A stretch of 64,000 nucleotides of DNA from assembly GCF_900156045.1 (NCBI RefSeq), contig NZ_FTMX01000001.1, positions 1,054,001-1,118,000 on the forward strand, written 5' to 3'. The DNA comes from Peribacillus simplex. Lineage in GTDB: Bacteria > Bacillota > Bacilli > Bacillales > DSM-1321. Shown one piece after another: positions 9,519 through 18,986 of the stretch; position 1 is the first letter of the stretch, and every line of letters begins with the position of its first letter. The position numbers and the translations under genes are program-made. The notes beneath the pieces were generated by a model. That model did no database searches. It was not told the origin of the DNA and was given only the letters and a program-made list of their open reading frames with translations.

Positions 9519-9624
9519 TTGGTAAATTGAAGCGTTTATGAGAGGATATTGAAATGAATACTTGGTTTTCTGGCTGATGGCCTGTAAAATGGGTATACAT
9601 GAGAATGTAAGTGAGGGTAAAAGA

Positions 9625-10221
9625 ATGAATGTTATCTACAGTTGGCTTGCAAATCGGCAAATACTCGCTTTGCTATTATTGATAAATATATTCGGAACTG
9701 CCTATGGATATTATTGGTACGGTAGTCAATTGGAAAACACTCCGGCAATTTTTTTGGCATTTGTACCGGATAGCCCGACTGCCAGTCTGTTTTTTGTATT
9801 TGTTTTAGTGGGGTTCCTATTAAGAAGGAATTTCGGACTTATGGAAGCTTTGGCGATAATAACACTATTCAAATATGGCATATGGGCAGTTGCAATGAAT
9901 TTGATGACCCTCGTGACAACAGGTTCATTGCCATGGGAAGGTTATATGTTAATGGCTTCCCATTTGGGGATGGCAATTCAAGGTGTATTATATGCACCAT
10001 TTTATCGAATAAAACCTTGGCATATGATAATGGCAGGGATTTGGACCATACATAATGACATAATCGATTATGTTTTTGAAATGATGCCCATATACCGTGA
10101 TTTATTGGTATATATGAATTCGATAGGTTATTTCACTTTTTGGCTCAGCATACTTTCCATTTTCGTCGGCTGGTACTTTGGATATAGAAAAAAGCGGATC
10201 ACCCTATCCTTCATCCCTTAA
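9625..10221 (+). CDS. ypjA: DUF1405 membrane protein YpjA
   Basis: A 198-residue integral membrane protein of the DUF1405 family with about five or six hydrophobic helices (for example ILALLLLINIFGTAYGYYWY and IFVGWYFGYRKKR at the end). It lies directly after qcrC, as in B. subtilis. No catalytic motif is recognised and the function is unknown. An in-frame ATG at 9562 would add 21 residues not typical of the family. The ATG at 9625 is preceded by GAGGG and begins with the expected short cytoplasmic segment. A terminator follows. Confidence 0.8.
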   Translation: MNVIYSWLANRQILALLLLINIFGTAYGYYWYGSQLENTPAIFLAFVPDSPTASLFFVFVLVGFLLRRNFGLMEALAIITLFKYGIWAVAMNLMTLVTTGSLPWEGYMLMASHLGMAIQGVLYAPFYRIKPWHMIMAGIWTIHNDIIDYVFEMMPIYRDLLVYMNSIGYFTFWLSILSIFVGWYFGYRKKRITLSFIP

Positions 10222-10268
10222 AAAGTTAACTCTAAATACAACTTTGTAAATGCAGGGTTAACTTTTTT
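10219..10268 (+). terminator. Intrinsic terminator after ypjA
   Basis: AAAAAGTTAACTCT pairs with AGGGTTAACTTTTTT across a loop of about 22 bases; the T run ends at 10268. It overlaps the ypjA stop codon region. Confidence 0.8.
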
Positions 10269-10340
10269 ATGTTGAACGAGGTCTACTCATGTTTTTTCTT
10301 TCATATCGTTTTAGTAGAGATATGAGGAGGGACGAGTAGC

Positions 10341-11126
10341 ATGTTGAAAAAATTCATATTAACCATTGCTGTTTTATTTGTCGTCTTACATTTCCCTGTC
10401 TATGCAGAATCCTCTTCAAGTTTGGAGCAATTAGATGACATTTCCGATAGAGCCTTGGAAATGACCAAGTTGAAGCGATATGGAGATTCGGAAAAGATGC
10501 TGACATTTTTTTCTGACCGTTTTTTAAAAGAGACAGCGAAAGAGCAGATCCTTGACATGGACGAACTTCGAATTATCACTGTAGCTCATAATGAGGCGTT
10601 GATGACAATAAAGGATATGAACAAGGGAGATTCCGAAAAGGTTAATTCTGTTACAAAGTTCCGGCTTGTTGTTGATGCGGTCAAGTCTACCCATCAGCCT
10701 CTTTGGACAGAGATGGAAGATCAAATGATGAATTCTTTCCAGCAAACAAAGAACGCCGCGATCAATCAAGACACAATTACATTCAATAGCCAATTGAACT
10801 TATTCCTATCACAATATGAAATGATATATCCAAGCTTGAAAGTCGACCTTTCTAAAGAAACGATGCAGCAACTGGACACGAGGATCCAATACATCAACGA
10901 ATACCGTCCGGAGGTAATCAGTGATGGAAAAAGTCAAAAGGAACTGGATGCGTTGCAAAACGAACTAAGCACCATTTTTGATGAAATGGGGGAAGATGAC
11001 ACAGATCCTTCCCTTTGGTGGGTCATCATATCGACAGGCTCAATCATTATCATGACGCTTTCCTATGTAGGCTGGAGAAAATATAAAGGTGATAGGGAAA
11101 AACCAAGGAAAGAACATAATGATTAA
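10341..11126 (+). CDS. ypjB: Sporulation protein YpjB
   Basis: A 261-residue protein recognised as YpjB by its place after ypjA and by its architecture: a cleavable-type signal peptide (MLKKFILTIAVLFVVLHFPVYAES), an extracytoplasmic helical domain of about 200 residues, a C-terminal transmembrane helix (WWVIISTGSIIIMTLSYVGW) and a short basic tail. In B. subtilis ypjB belongs to the sporulation genes, so a role in the forespore or mother-cell membrane is likely but not defined. AGGAGGGACGAG precedes the ATG. No sigma-E promoter was convincingly seen. Confidence 0.8.
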   Translation: MLKKFILTIAVLFVVLHFPVYAESSSSLEQLDDISDRALEMTKLKRYGDSEKMLTFFSDRFLKETAKEQILDMDELRIITVAHNEALMTIKDMNKGDSEKVNSVTKFRLVVDAVKSTHQPLWTEMEDQMMNSFQQTKNAAINQDTITFNSQLNLFLSQYEMIYPSLKVDLSKETMQQLDTRIQYINEYRPEVISDGKSQKELDALQNELSTIFDEMGEDDTDPSLWWVIISTGSIIIMTLSYVGWRKYKGDREKPRKEHND

Positions 11127-11211
11127 AAAGACACGGGAAGAGAACACTATATTTGACACGGTTGCCTTCAATCCATAGAATTAAGAGTAATAATAGTTAT
11201 AGGAGGATACC

Positions 11212-11886
11212 ATGTATTTCATATATTTGGCGATTATCATTTTAATCCCGATTTATGCACAAATGAAAGTGAAAAGCACGTATAAAAAATATTCAAAGGT
11301 ATCGGCCTCTTCTGGTATGAATGGCGCTGAGACGGCGCGGGCCATCTTGGACCAAAACGGACTGTTCAATGTCAGGGTCGAAGAGACACCTGGAATGCTT
11401 TCGGATCATTACGATCCAAGGGATAAAACGGTGCGATTATCATCTGATAACTATCACGGCCATTCAGTTGCCGGTGTAGCGGTTGCAGCCCATGAAGTTG
11501 GACATGCGATTCAAGATAAAGAAGCATATGCATTCTTGCGTTTCCGCCATGCATTAGTACCGGTAGCTAATTTTGGCTCTAACATATCTTGGATTTTGAT
11601 TTTAATCGGGATGTTAGCTTCAATTCCTGGGTTGCTATTGGCGGGTATCGTATTTATGGCAGCCGCAGTATTGTTCCAAGTGATAACCCTGCCTGTTGAA
11701 TTCAATGCTTCCTCTCGGGCGATGGATCAACTCGTTTCCGCTGGGGTCATCCGGAATGATGAAGAACGGGAAACGAAAAAAGTATTAAGTGCCGCTGCGA
11801 TGACTTATGTTGCTGCCGCTCTTGTAGCCGTACTGGAATTAGTTCGTCTTCTGCTTATGTATACAGGAATGAGGGAAGAGGATTAA
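11212..11886 (+). CDS. Membrane zinc metallopeptidase, YugP family
   Basis: A 224-residue protein of the YugP/DUF2268-like neutral zinc metallopeptidase family. It begins with a membrane helix (MYFIYLAIIILIPIYAQ), carries the zinc motif HEVGHA at residues 94-99, and has two further hydrophobic helices after it (ISWILILIGMLASIPGLLLAGIVF and a C-terminal helix). The domain between residues 55 and 95 contains DHYDPRDKTVRLS, conserved in this family. GGAGG precedes the ATG. It sits between ypjB and the YitT-family gene, where B. subtilis has no such gene as far as I recall. Substrate unknown. Confidence 0.85.
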   Translation: MYFIYLAIIILIPIYAQMKVKSTYKKYSKVSASSGMNGAETARAILDQNGLFNVRVEETPGMLSDHYDPRDKTVRLSSDNYHGHSVAGVAVAAHEVGHAIQDKEAYAFLRFRHALVPVANFGSNISWILILIGMLASIPGLLLAGIVFMAAAVLFQVITLPVEFNASSRAMDQLVSAGVIRNDEERETKKVLSAAAMTYVAAALVAVLELVRLLLMYTGMREED

Positions 11887-11890
11887 TTTG

Positions 11891-11930
11891 AAAAAGGACT
11901 CCATCTTGGGATGGGGTCCTTTTTATTTTT
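11891..11930 (+). terminator. Intrinsic terminator after the metallopeptidase gene
   Basis: AAAAAGGACTCCATC (11891-11905) pairs with GATGGGGTCCTTTTT (11910-11924) around a 4-base loop, with Ts continuing. The A run on the other side gives some capacity for the reverse strand, but the convergent YitT gene ends 90 bp away. Confidence 0.9.
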
Positions 11931-12018
11931 AAAATATTTGCTGCACATTAATAAAATTCAGTTAGACAGGGAACATTCATAAGGATTGCATTCCACCCGT
12001 ATGCCGCAAATAAAAGGA

Positions 12019-12891
12019 TTACCTTTCAATGGGATTCTTGTTTTCATCAAGGGTAAAGCCCTCACCCAATACATCATGCACTTCACTTACAGATACAAAT
12101 GCATGAGGGTCCACCGATGTTATGGCATTCTTTAAGCGGACTAGTTCATTTTTGCCAACAACACAGTAGAGTACTTCCCTGTCATTGCGTGTAAAGGACC
12201 CATATCCCCTTAATACGGTTACGCCCCGCTCCATATCATTCATGATTTTTTCAGCAATTTGCTTATTTTTATCACTAATGATCATTGCACCTCTAGCAGC
12301 ATAGGCTCCTTCTTGCATAAAGTCGATTACTCTGGCACCTATAAATACGGCAACGAGGGTATACATCGCTTGCCGGTAATCAAGGTAGGTAAGGATGGAA
12401 AGGCCAATGACGACGGCATCAAAGATGAACATGGTCCGTCCCATGCCCATCCCCAAGTAACGGTGGGCAAAACGGGCGATGATATCCACTCCACCTGTTG
12501 TCCCGCCGTAACGAAAGATAATGCCCAGCCCGACACCAACAAAGACCCCGGCAAACAATGCCACCAGCATCAAGTCGTTTCCGAGATTGATTTCGATTTG
12601 GTATCTTTCGAAAACCCATAGCCAAACGGAGAGGCCGACCGTTCCGATAATCGTATAAAAGAAAGAAGTGCGTCCTAAATATTTCCACCCTATTAAAAAT
12701 AAAGGAATATTCAAAATCAAATTAGAATAAGAAGGATTTATCCCGATAAGTTGATATATAATCAAGGTGAGACCGGTGAACCCGCCTTCGGCCAAGTTGT
12801 TCTGCATGTTAAAATGCACGAGGCCAAAGGCGAATATTCCAGCCCCAAAAAGTATGAATATAATATTTTTCAATTTTAAGCCCAAAAGCAT
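12019..12891 (-). CDS. ypjC: YitT family membrane protein YpjC
   Basis: A 290-residue membrane protein with five or six transmembrane helices in the first 190 residues (the YitT membrane domain), then a cytoplasmic DUF2179 domain at the C terminus (ISDKNKQIAEKIMNDMERGVTVLRGYGSFTRNDREVLYCV). The glycine-rich FRYGGTTGGVDIIAR loop is typical of the family. It is transcribed opposite to its neighbours. The start at 12891 is chosen because GGAGGT lies 7 bases upstream on the reverse strand; 10 more in-frame codons upstream would overlap that site. Transport substrate is unknown. Confidence 0.82.
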   Translation of the reverse strand: MLLGLKLKNIIFILFGAGIFAFGLVHFNMQNNLAEGGFTGLTLIIYQLIGINPSYSNLILNIPLFLIGWKYLGRTSFFYTIIGTVGLSVWLWVFERYQIEINLGNDLMLVALFAGVFVGVGLGIIFRYGGTTGGVDIIARFAHRYLGMGMGRTMFIFDAVVIGLSILTYLDYRQAMYTLVAVFIGARVIDFMQEGAYAARGAMIISDKNKQIAEKIMNDMERGVTVLRGYGSFTRNDREVLYCVVGKNELVRLKNAITSVDPHAFVSVSEVHDVLGEGFTLDENKNPIER

Positions 12892-13058
12892 GTCCCATAC
12901 CTCCAAAGGTTTGCATATCATTAATTTACTTATTATAACTAATTAACCAACTATGGGCAATTTTGATTTACGAACGTATCTGTTGTCTTCTGTTTCACTT
13001 TTAGCTAACATGGAGAAGGTATGATATTTGAAAACGAAAATCAAGAATGGGTGACAAT

Positions 13059-13418
13059 ATGGAAAAGCATAAGACGATCCAACAAATGCAAGCGGAAGTC
13101 GACCAATACATAGGACAATTTAAAGAAGGATATTTCAGCCCTCTCGCCATGCTCGCCCGCATGTCTGAAGAACTTGGGGAATTGGCCAGGGAAGTCAATC
13201 ATTACCATGGTGAAAAACCAAAGAAGGCAACTGAGGAAGAGAATACGATTGAAGCGGAATTAGGGGACATGCTTTTTGTGTTGATTTGTTTTGCCAATTC
13301 TTTAGGGATTGACCTTCAAAACTCGCATGATTTGGTTATGGAAAAGTTTACCACCCGCGATAAAGATAGATGGACAAGAAAAGAAGAGAAAATGGAGGAG
13401 GAAGGTAAAGATGAGTAA
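13059..13418 (+). CDS. ypjD: MazG-like nucleotide pyrophosphohydrolase YpjD
   Basis: A 119-residue MazG-type all-alpha NTP pyrophosphohydrolase, probably a housekeeping hydrolase of non-canonical dNTPs. The metal-binding signature is visible as [12 protein letters not shown] (the EExxE part) and, about 30 residues on, [17 protein letters not shown] (the ExxD part). The C terminus has [12 protein letters not shown], usual in this subgroup. Both ATG 13047 and ATG 13059 are possible. 13059 fits the family N terminus better, and neither has a strong ribosome site. The 3' end overlaps dapB by 8 bases, so the two are translationally coupled. Confidence 0.87.
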   Translation: MEKHKTIQQMQAEVDQYIGQFKEGYFSPLAMLARMSEELGELAREVNHYHGEKPKKATEEENTIEAELGDMLFVLICFANSLGIDLQNSHDLVMEKFTTRDKDRWTRKEEKMEEEGKDE

Positions 13419-14211
13419 AGTGAAAGTGATTGTAGCTGGTCCACGTGGCAGAATGGGAAATGAAGCGGTGAAGCTTGTACATAGGACAGAAGGGTTTGAA
13501 TTGGCAGCTGTCATAGATCGCAAGCATAACGGGGAAAGCATCTCCGCGATAGAAGGTTTTCACGGTATTGAAGCACCGGTTTTTTCGGATATAAATGAAT
13601 GCTTTTCTTCTATAAAGGCGGACGTATTGATCGATTTGACCACACCGGAAGTGGGGATGTTCCATACCGAAACGGCACTTAATCATGGCATCCGCCCTGT
13701 AGTAGGAACGACCGGTTTTACTAAGGAAGATTTAGCGAAGTTGGATTCATTAACAAAAGAAAAGGGCATTGGTTGCATCATCGCGCCAAACTTTGCAATT
13801 GGAGCCATTTTGATGATGAAGTTTTCCCAAATGGCTGCAAAATATTTCCCTGATGTAGAAATCATAGAGATGCACCATGATCAAAAACTGGATGCACCTT
13901 CTGGCACGGCCTCCAAAACGGCGGACATGATTGCAGCGGTACGTGAATCAAAACAACAGGGGCACCCTAATGAAAAAGAAACCATCCAGGGTGCAAGAGG
14001 TGCAAATATAGATGGCATGCATATCCACAGTGTACGGCTACCGGGACTGGTTGCCCATCAACAGGTGCTTTTCGGAAGTGATGGAGAGCTATTGACGGTT
14101 CGGCATGATTCCTTTAATCGAGCGTCCTTCATGTCAGGAGTCAAACTTGCTGTCGATACCGTCATGAAATTGGATGTTCTTGTATACGGCCTGGAAAATA
14201 TTATCGAATAG
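13411..14211 (+). CDS. dapB: 4-hydroxy-tetrahydrodipicolinate reductase
   Basis: DapB reduces hydroxy-tetrahydrodipicolinate to tetrahydrodipicolinate with NAD(P)H in lysine and diaminopimelate synthesis, which also supplies dipicolinate for spores. The 266-residue protein has the Rossmann loop [11 protein letters not shown] at the N terminus, the GTTGFTKED segment, and the substrate-site [15 protein letters not shown] motif in the middle. GGAGGAAGG sits 8 bases before the ATG at 13411. A longer open frame from 13309 runs inside ypjD and is not used. It overlaps ypjD by 8 bases and is followed by mgsA 18 bp later. Confidence 0.97.
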   Translation: MSKVKVIVAGPRGRMGNEAVKLVHRTEGFELAAVIDRKHNGESISAIEGFHGIEAPVFSDINECFSSIKADVLIDLTTPEVGMFHTETALNHGIRPVVGTTGFTKEDLAKLDSLTKEKGIGCIIAPNFAIGAILMMKFSQMAAKYFPDVEIIEMHHDQKLDAPSGTASKTADMIAAVRESKQQGHPNEKETIQGARGANIDGMHIHSVRLPGLVAHQQVLFGSDGELLTVRHDSFNRASFMSGVKLAVDTVMKLDVLVYGLENIIE

Positions 14212-14229
14212 GGATCAGGAGGATTTACG

Positions 14230-14655
14230 ATGAAAATTGCCTTAATTGCCCATGATAAGAAAAAAGAAGATATCATTCGATTTGTAACAGCCTATAAAAC
14301 TGTATTTGAGCAGCATGAATTATTTGCAACAGGTACGACCGGGAAACGAATCATGGAAGAAGTATCGCTGCCTGTCCATCGTTTTCATTCAGGACCTCTT
14401 GGCGGGGATCAGGAAATAGGTGCAATGATTGCACGCGGAGAAATGGACATGGTCCTATTTTTCCGCGATCCTTTGACATCACAGCCACATGAACCTGATG
14501 TATCGGCGCTTATACGACTATCAGATGTATATGAAATTCCCTTGGCGACAAATATGGGCACGGCAGAAGTGCTGATACAAGGATTGAAACATGGCTATAT
14601 GGACTGGCTAAAACTACGGCAAAAACAAGGTGAGATAAATGAAAAACAAAAGTAA
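14230..14655 (+). CDS. mgsA: Methylglyoxal synthase
   Basis: MgsA converts dihydroxyacetone phosphate to methylglyoxal and phosphate, a bypass of lower glycolysis under phosphate limitation. The 141-residue protein has the conserved GGDQEIG motif with catalytic Asp60 and the phosphate-binding [12 protein letters not shown] segment (Asp80, His87, Asp90). AGGAGG precedes the ATG. It overlaps bshB1 by 17 bases. The linkage to bacillithiol synthesis genes is conserved in Bacillus, and bacillithiol is the cofactor used to detoxify methylglyoxal. Confidence 0.97.
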   Translation: MKIALIAHDKKKEDIIRFVTAYKTVFEQHELFATGTTGKRIMEEVSLPVHRFHSGPLGGDQEIGAMIARGEMDMVLFFRDPLTSQPHEPDVSALIRLSDVYEIPLATNMGTAEVLIQGLKHGYMDWLKLRQKQGEINEKQK

Positions 14656-15352
14656 CATAGATATCCTGGCTTTCGGCGCACATGCGGATGATGTTGAAAT
14701 CGGTATGGGCGGCACAATCGCTAAATATGTGCAAAAAGGCTGGAAGGTTGTCATTTGTGATTTGACAAAGGCTGAAATGTCATCCAATGGTACCGTTCCA
14801 TTGCGGCTGGAGGAAGCGCATAAGGCTGCTGAAATCCTTGGGGTGACGAGGATTTCCCTTGATCTACCCGACCGGGGACTATACATGAAAGCGGAATACA
14901 TAAATCAAATCATTGCGGTCATTCGCCAGTATAAACCTGCCCTTGTATTTGCACCATTTTTGGAAGACCGCCATCCCGATCATGGTAACTGTGCCAAATT
15001 AGTGGAGGAAGCAGTTTTTTCGGCAGGAGTAAGAAAGTATATGGAAGAAGAAAATCTGGATTCTCATCGCGTCCAAAATATGTACTATTATATGATCAAT
15101 GGGTTTCACAAACCGGACTTCGTCGTGGACATCACTTCTACAATGTCGAAAAAGCTGGATAGCCTTAGGGCATATGGCAGCCAATTCGAAAAGAGTCAAA
15201 TATCTGTGGAAACACCGCTAGTTAATGGTTATATCGAGACTGTAGAGGCACGGGAGCGGATGTTCGGTAAAGAAGTGGGTGTCGCCTATGCGGAGGGATT
15301 CATGACAAAAAAACCGTTACTGATCGATGCCGACTTGTTAGGAGAAAAATAA
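14639..15352 (+). CDS. bshB1: N-acetyl-alpha-D-glucosaminyl-malate deacetylase
   Basis: BshB1 removes the acetyl group of GlcNAc-malate, the second step of bacillithiol synthesis. It is a LmbE/PIG-L zinc deacetylase of 237 residues. The zinc and catalytic motif is [13 protein letters not shown] (residues 13-25) and the third zinc histidine is in [17 protein letters not shown]. The ATG at 14639 lies inside mgsA and is preceded by AAGGTGAG, so the genes are translationally coupled. bshA follows 4 bp after the stop. Confidence 0.96.
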   Translation: MKNKSNIDILAFGAHADDVEIGMGGTIAKYVQKGWKVVICDLTKAEMSSNGTVPLRLEEAHKAAEILGVTRISLDLPDRGLYMKAEYINQIIAVIRQYKPALVFAPFLEDRHPDHGNCAKLVEEAVFSAGVRKYMEEENLDSHRVQNMYYYMINGFHKPDFVVDITSTMSKKLDSLRAYGSQFEKSQISVETPLVNGYIETVEARERMFGKEVGVAYAEGFMTKKPLLIDADLLGEK

Positions 15353-15356
15353 GCTT

Positions 15357-16496
15357 ATGAAATTAAAAATTGGAATTACCTGTTACCCAACAGTTGGGGG
15401 TTCTGGTGTCGTAGCAACTGAATTAGGTAAGATGCTTGCAGAAAAAGGACATGAAATACATTTCATTTCTTCAAGCCTCCCTTTTCGCTTGAATAAGATG
15501 TACTGTAATATTTTTTATCACCAGGTTGAAGTGAACTCGTATTCAGTCTTTCAATATCCACCATATGACCTGGCTCTTGCTAGCAAGATAGCGGATGTCG
15601 TAAAACGGGAGAAATTAGATATCCTTCACGTTCATTATGCAATTCCACATGCTGTTTGTGCGATCCTTGCAAAGCAAATGTCAGGTAATGAAGTAAAGAT
15701 CGTAACCACACTGCATGGTACGGACATAACCGTATTAGGCCATGATCCCTCATTGACCAATTTGATAAAATTCGGGATAGAGCAATCAGATGTCGTTACA
15801 GGAGTATCTAATTCCCTTGTTCAACAAACGCACGAATTAATCGCGCCGGAAAAAGAAATCAAAACCGTCTATAATTTTATTGATGAAAGGGATTACCATA
15901 AATCCAATTCCGATTACCTTAAGGATGAATACGGAATCAGTGAAGATGAAAAAGTGATCATACATGTTTCGAATTTCCGTTCGGTCAAGCGAGTGAAAGA
16001 CGTCATCCAGGCGTTTTATTTAACTCAAAAGAAAATGCCTGCAAAGCTTTTACTTGTAGGAGACGGGCCGGAAGTGACAACCGTATTGAAATTGGCTAAA
16101 GATCTTGGAATCGATGATTCGGTCTTGTTTCTTGGTAAGCAGGATAACCTTGCCGAATTATATTCAATCAGTGATTTGATATTCCTGTTATCGGAAAAAG
16201 AGAGTTTCGGACTTGTGCTGCTCGAGGCAATGGCATGTGGAGTTCCTTGTATCGGGACGAATATCGGGGGAATTCCTGAAGTCATCGTTGATGGGAAGAC
16301 TGGTTATATTTGTGAATTGGGAGATGTCAATATGGTTGCTGAAAAAGCGGTTGGACTTTTAAGCGACCCGCTTTTACATAAACGCTTTTCTGAAGCTGCG
16401 TTGAAAAGGGCGAATACAGATTTTCATTCCGATACGATTATGTCAGAGTATGAAGCCATCTACATTCAAGCACTTGAAGGTAAATCCATGGAATAG
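15357..16496 (+). CDS. bshA: N-acetyl-alpha-D-glucosaminyl L-malate synthase
   Basis: BshA is the GT4 glycosyltransferase that joins GlcNAc from UDP-GlcNAc to L-malate, the first step of bacillithiol synthesis. The 379-residue protein starts [24 protein letters not shown], with the GSGVV loop that marks this family. The C-terminal nucleotide-sugar domain carries LLVGDGPE and the EX7E-type segment [25 protein letters not shown] precedes the ATG, 4 bp after bshB1. cca starts 13 bp after its stop. Confidence 0.97.
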   Translation: MKLKIGITCYPTVGGSGVVATELGKMLAEKGHEIHFISSSLPFRLNKMYCNIFYHQVEVNSYSVFQYPPYDLALASKIADVVKREKLDILHVHYAIPHAVCAILAKQMSGNEVKIVTTLHGTDITVLGHDPSLTNLIKFGIEQSDVVTGVSNSLVQQTHELIAPEKEIKTVYNFIDERDYHKSNSDYLKDEYGISEDEKVIIHVSNFRSVKRVKDVIQAFYLTQKKMPAKLLLVGDGPEVTTVLKLAKDLGIDDSVLFLGKQDNLAELYSISDLIFLLSEKESFGLVLLEAMACGVPCIGTNIGGIPEVIVDGKTGYICELGDVNMVAEKAVGLLSDPLLHKRFSEAALKRANTDFHSDTIMSEYEAIYIQALEGKSME

Positions 16497-16509
16497 GGAG
16501 GGTATGCTG

Positions 16510-17691
16510 ATGGATCGGTTATTCTTAAAATCAGTACCCATTCTGGAAGTGATTGAAGAAGCAGGATACGAGGCTTATTTCGTTGGCGGCTCTGTAAGGG
16601 ATTTTATCCTTGGCCGGCCCATAAACGATGTGGACATCGCCACTTCCGCGACACCCCAGGAAATCAAAAGGATTTTTCCTAATACGGCTGATATCGGAAT
16701 CGACCACGGAACAGTGCTTGCCATTACGGATACGGGTACATACGAAATTACGACGTTTAGAACGGAAAGCGGGTATTCGGACTTTCGCAGACCCGATTCT
16801 GTACAATTTGTCCGTTCTTTGACAGAGGATTTGCAAAGAAGAGATTTTACGATGAATGCAATGGCAATGGATAAGACCGGAAAGATCATCGATCCATTTA
16901 ATGGTAAGTGTGATTTGGCAGAAAAAAGGATTATCACGGTTGGCAACCCGCATGAAAGGTTTCATGAGGATGCATTGAGAATGATGCGTGCTTTAAGGTT
17001 CGTCAGCCAACTTGATTTTGATCTGGATCCAGAAACCTTTGATTCACTTAAAGAGAACGCCCAGATCATCAGTGAAATTGCTGTCGAAAGAATCCTGGTT
17101 GAATTTGAGAAGCTAGTGGCCGGCTCCAATAAGATAAGGGCTTTCTCACTCTTGCTGGAAAGCGGATTATATCAATACCTGCCTCAATTCTCCAGTAAAA
17201 AAGATCATTTGATGGACTTACTGAACCTGCCGCTTCATCAGCTAAAAGCGGCAGAAATATGGTCTATAATCATGGTTAACACAAAGGATCAGGACCTGGA
17301 AAAGGCTTTGAGGGAATGGAAGCTGCCATTGAAAACGATAAGAAGCGTTCAACGTACGATACAGCTAGTGAAGGAAGAACCGTCAGCCATCGATGTATTT
17401 CGGGCAGGTCATGGTGTAACTGTACAAGCTGCTAAAGTCAAGGCGGCACTGAGTGGCGGTAATGTATCGGATGCGGAGGAGAATGCACATCAGCGTTACA
17501 ATGAACTTATTATAAAACAAATGTCGGACCTTGCCGTTACGGGGACGGATTTATTGAATTGGCATCAAGAAAGGCCAGGTCCATGGGTCAAAGAATACTT
17601 GGAAAAAATATTGAAAGCTGTCTTGGATGAAGAATTACGAAATGATAAAGAAGAAATTAAGAGGTGGCTGGTGAAATGCAATCTGAGTTAA
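16510..17691 (+). CDS. cca: CCA tRNA nucleotidyltransferase
   Basis: This class II tRNA nucleotidyltransferase adds or repairs the 3' CCA of tRNAs. The 393-residue protein has the GGSVRDFILGRPINDVDIAT nucleotidyltransferase motif near the N terminus with its metal-binding DVD, the RRDFTMNAMA motif, and ERxxxE-type helices (HERFHEDALRMMRALRF) that give base specificity. The start at 16510 is placed 7 bases after GGGAGGG; the ATG at 16504 is too close to that site. It overlaps birA by 16 bases. Confidence 0.95.
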   Translation: MDRLFLKSVPILEVIEEAGYEAYFVGGSVRDFILGRPINDVDIATSATPQEIKRIFPNTADIGIDHGTVLAITDTGTYEITTFRTESGYSDFRRPDSVQFVRSLTEDLQRRDFTMNAMAMDKTGKIIDPFNGKCDLAEKRIITVGNPHERFHEDALRMMRALRFVSQLDFDLDPETFDSLKENAQIISEIAVERILVEFEKLVAGSNKIRAFSLLLESGLYQYLPQFSSKKDHLMDLLNLPLHQLKAAEIWSIIMVNTKDQDLEKALREWKLPLKTIRSVQRTIQLVKEEPSAIDVFRAGHGVTVQAAKVKAALSGGNVSDAEENAHQRYNELIIKQMSDLAVTGTDLLNWHQERPGPWVKEYLEKILKAVLDEELRNDKEEIKRWLVKCNLS

Positions 17692-18656
17692 GAACAAAAC
17701 TGATGGAAGCCCTCTCAAAAGCGGATGGTGCGTTCATATCCGGTCAGGAAATTGCTGAATACATTGGCTGTTCGCGCACAGCCGTCTGGAAGCATATAGA
17801 AGACCTGCGCAGTGAAGGGTATAATGTAGAAGCCGTCAGGAAAAAAGGCTACCGGATCATATCAGCGCCGGAAAAAGTGTCAGAGAGCGAAATACAACTT
17901 GGCTTGGAAACAAAAACGATCGGCAAGATGATACACTATCAGGAAACTGTAGAATCCACTCAAAAAATTGCTCATCAACTAGCGAATGAAGGCGTACAGG
18001 AGGGAACCCTCGTCGTTGCCGAGGAGCAGTTATCCGGAAAAGGAAGGCTAATGAGATCTTGGCATTCCCCGAAATTCAGCGGCATATGGATGAGTCTGAT
18101 CCTAAGGCCGAAAATCCCGATTCATGAGGCTCCGCAACTTACATTATTGGCCGCGGTCGCCGTTGCCCAGGCTATAGAGGATACCACTGATTTGAAGCCA
18201 CAAATAAAGTGGCCGAATGATATATTGGTGAATCGCAAGAAAGTGGTGGGCATCCTGACGGAGATGCAGGCGGAGTCAGATAGAATCCATTCTGTCATTG
18301 TCGGAATTGGAATGAATATCAATCAGCAATTGGAGGATTTTCCTGAAGAACTGCAGGAAAAGGCGTCTTCCCTCCTCATAGAAAGTGGAGGGGCGGTTTC
18401 AAGGTCCAAGGTCATTCAACGAGCATTGTTCCGTCTCGAAAACTTGTATGAACTCTACTTAGATCAAGGCTTCATGCCAATAAAGGATTTATGGGAGAGT
18501 TATGCGATCAGTCTTGGCCAGGTTATCAAAGCCAGTACCGTTAATGACACGATTGTCGGAAAAGCATTGGGCATAACGGATTCAGGCGTTTTACTTCTTG
18601 AAGACGAAAAAGGAACCGTACACTCGATATATTCTGCAGATATTGAAATTCAGTAG
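17676..18656 (+). CDS. birA: Biotin--protein ligase / biotin operon repressor
   Basis: BirA activates biotin with ATP and attaches it to carboxylases. In Bacillus it also represses biotin genes. The 326-residue protein keeps an N-terminal winged helix (ISGQEIAEYIGCSRTAVWKHIEDLR, about residues 20-45), so it is the bifunctional form. The catalytic domain carries GKGRLMRSWHSP (the biotinyl-AMP loop), KWPNDILV and KVVGILTEMQ. The ATG at 17676 follows GAGGTGG by 9 bases inside the end of cca; an upstream GTG at 17664 overlaps that site. No terminator is seen between birA and the panB promoter. Confidence 0.94.
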   Translation: MQSELRTKLMEALSKADGAFISGQEIAEYIGCSRTAVWKHIEDLRSEGYNVEAVRKKGYRIISAPEKVSESEIQLGLETKTIGKMIHYQETVESTQKIAHQLANEGVQEGTLVVAEEQLSGKGRLMRSWHSPKFSGIWMSLILRPKIPIHEAPQLTLLAAVAVAQAIEDTTDLKPQIKWPNDILVNRKKVVGILTEMQAESDRIHSVIVGIGMNINQQLEDFPEELQEKASSLLIESGGAVSRSKVIQRALFRLENLYELYLDQGFMPIKDLWESYAISLGQVIKASTVNDTIVGKALGITDSGVLLLEDEKGTVHSIYSADIEIQ

Positions 18657-18702
18657 ATTTTGTCAAATTCGTGAAAATTAAATAGAAATTTTTAATTAGG
18701 CT

Positions 18703-18711
18703 TGATATAAT
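18703..18711 (+). promoter_or_regulatory. Extended -10 promoter for the panBCD leader
   Basis: TGATATAAT is a perfect extended -10 (TGN plus TATAAT at 18706-18711). No good -35 is seen 17 bases upstream, which is normal for extended -10 promoters. It would start a transcript near 18718, about 270 nt before panB. Confidence 0.6.
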
Positions 18712-18717
18712 GCAAGT

Positions 18718-18918
18718 GGGCAGTATCTAATGTGAACTGCACCCCCATGAATACCAAATTATTTGAAAATCTGCCTTGATCCAGAGAACTGGACGGGGAC
18801 GGAGGGATGAAACTTCTGATGAAACAAAGATTGACTAAAAGATAAGTCTGTGTCGATATTTGGCTTTTTAAGCCATTTTTCGTAGCGAAACAGATCCTTT
18901 TTAGTCAGTCTTTTTTTT
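18718..18918 (+). promoter_or_regulatory. Structured panB leader with terminator-like hairpin (possible PAN motif RNA)
   Basis: The expected transcript begins with a potential hairpin using CAGT (18722-18725) and ACTG, or alternatively GGCAG with a downstream CTGCC. A TCCAG/CTGGA hairpin follows around 18780-18792. A long stem then forms from 18826-18841 (AAAGATTGACTAAAAG) and 18897-18914, ends in eight Ts (18911-18918), and holds a smaller GGCTT/AAGCC hairpin in its loop. This is a terminator placed 70 bases before panB inside its own leader, which suggests attenuation. Bacillus panB leaders are known to carry the PAN RNA motif; I could not verify its consensus here. Confidence 0.5.
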
Positions 18919-18986
18919 GCGCATGAATGTATAGACACCAGTTTTCGCTGATGTTTTCATCTCCTCCATCAAAAGGAGGAAACGTA

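Noticed and set aside
18718..18986. T-box riboswitch in the panB leader
   Set aside because: No T-box sequence or specifier loop could be recognised; the gene is not a tRNA-related target.
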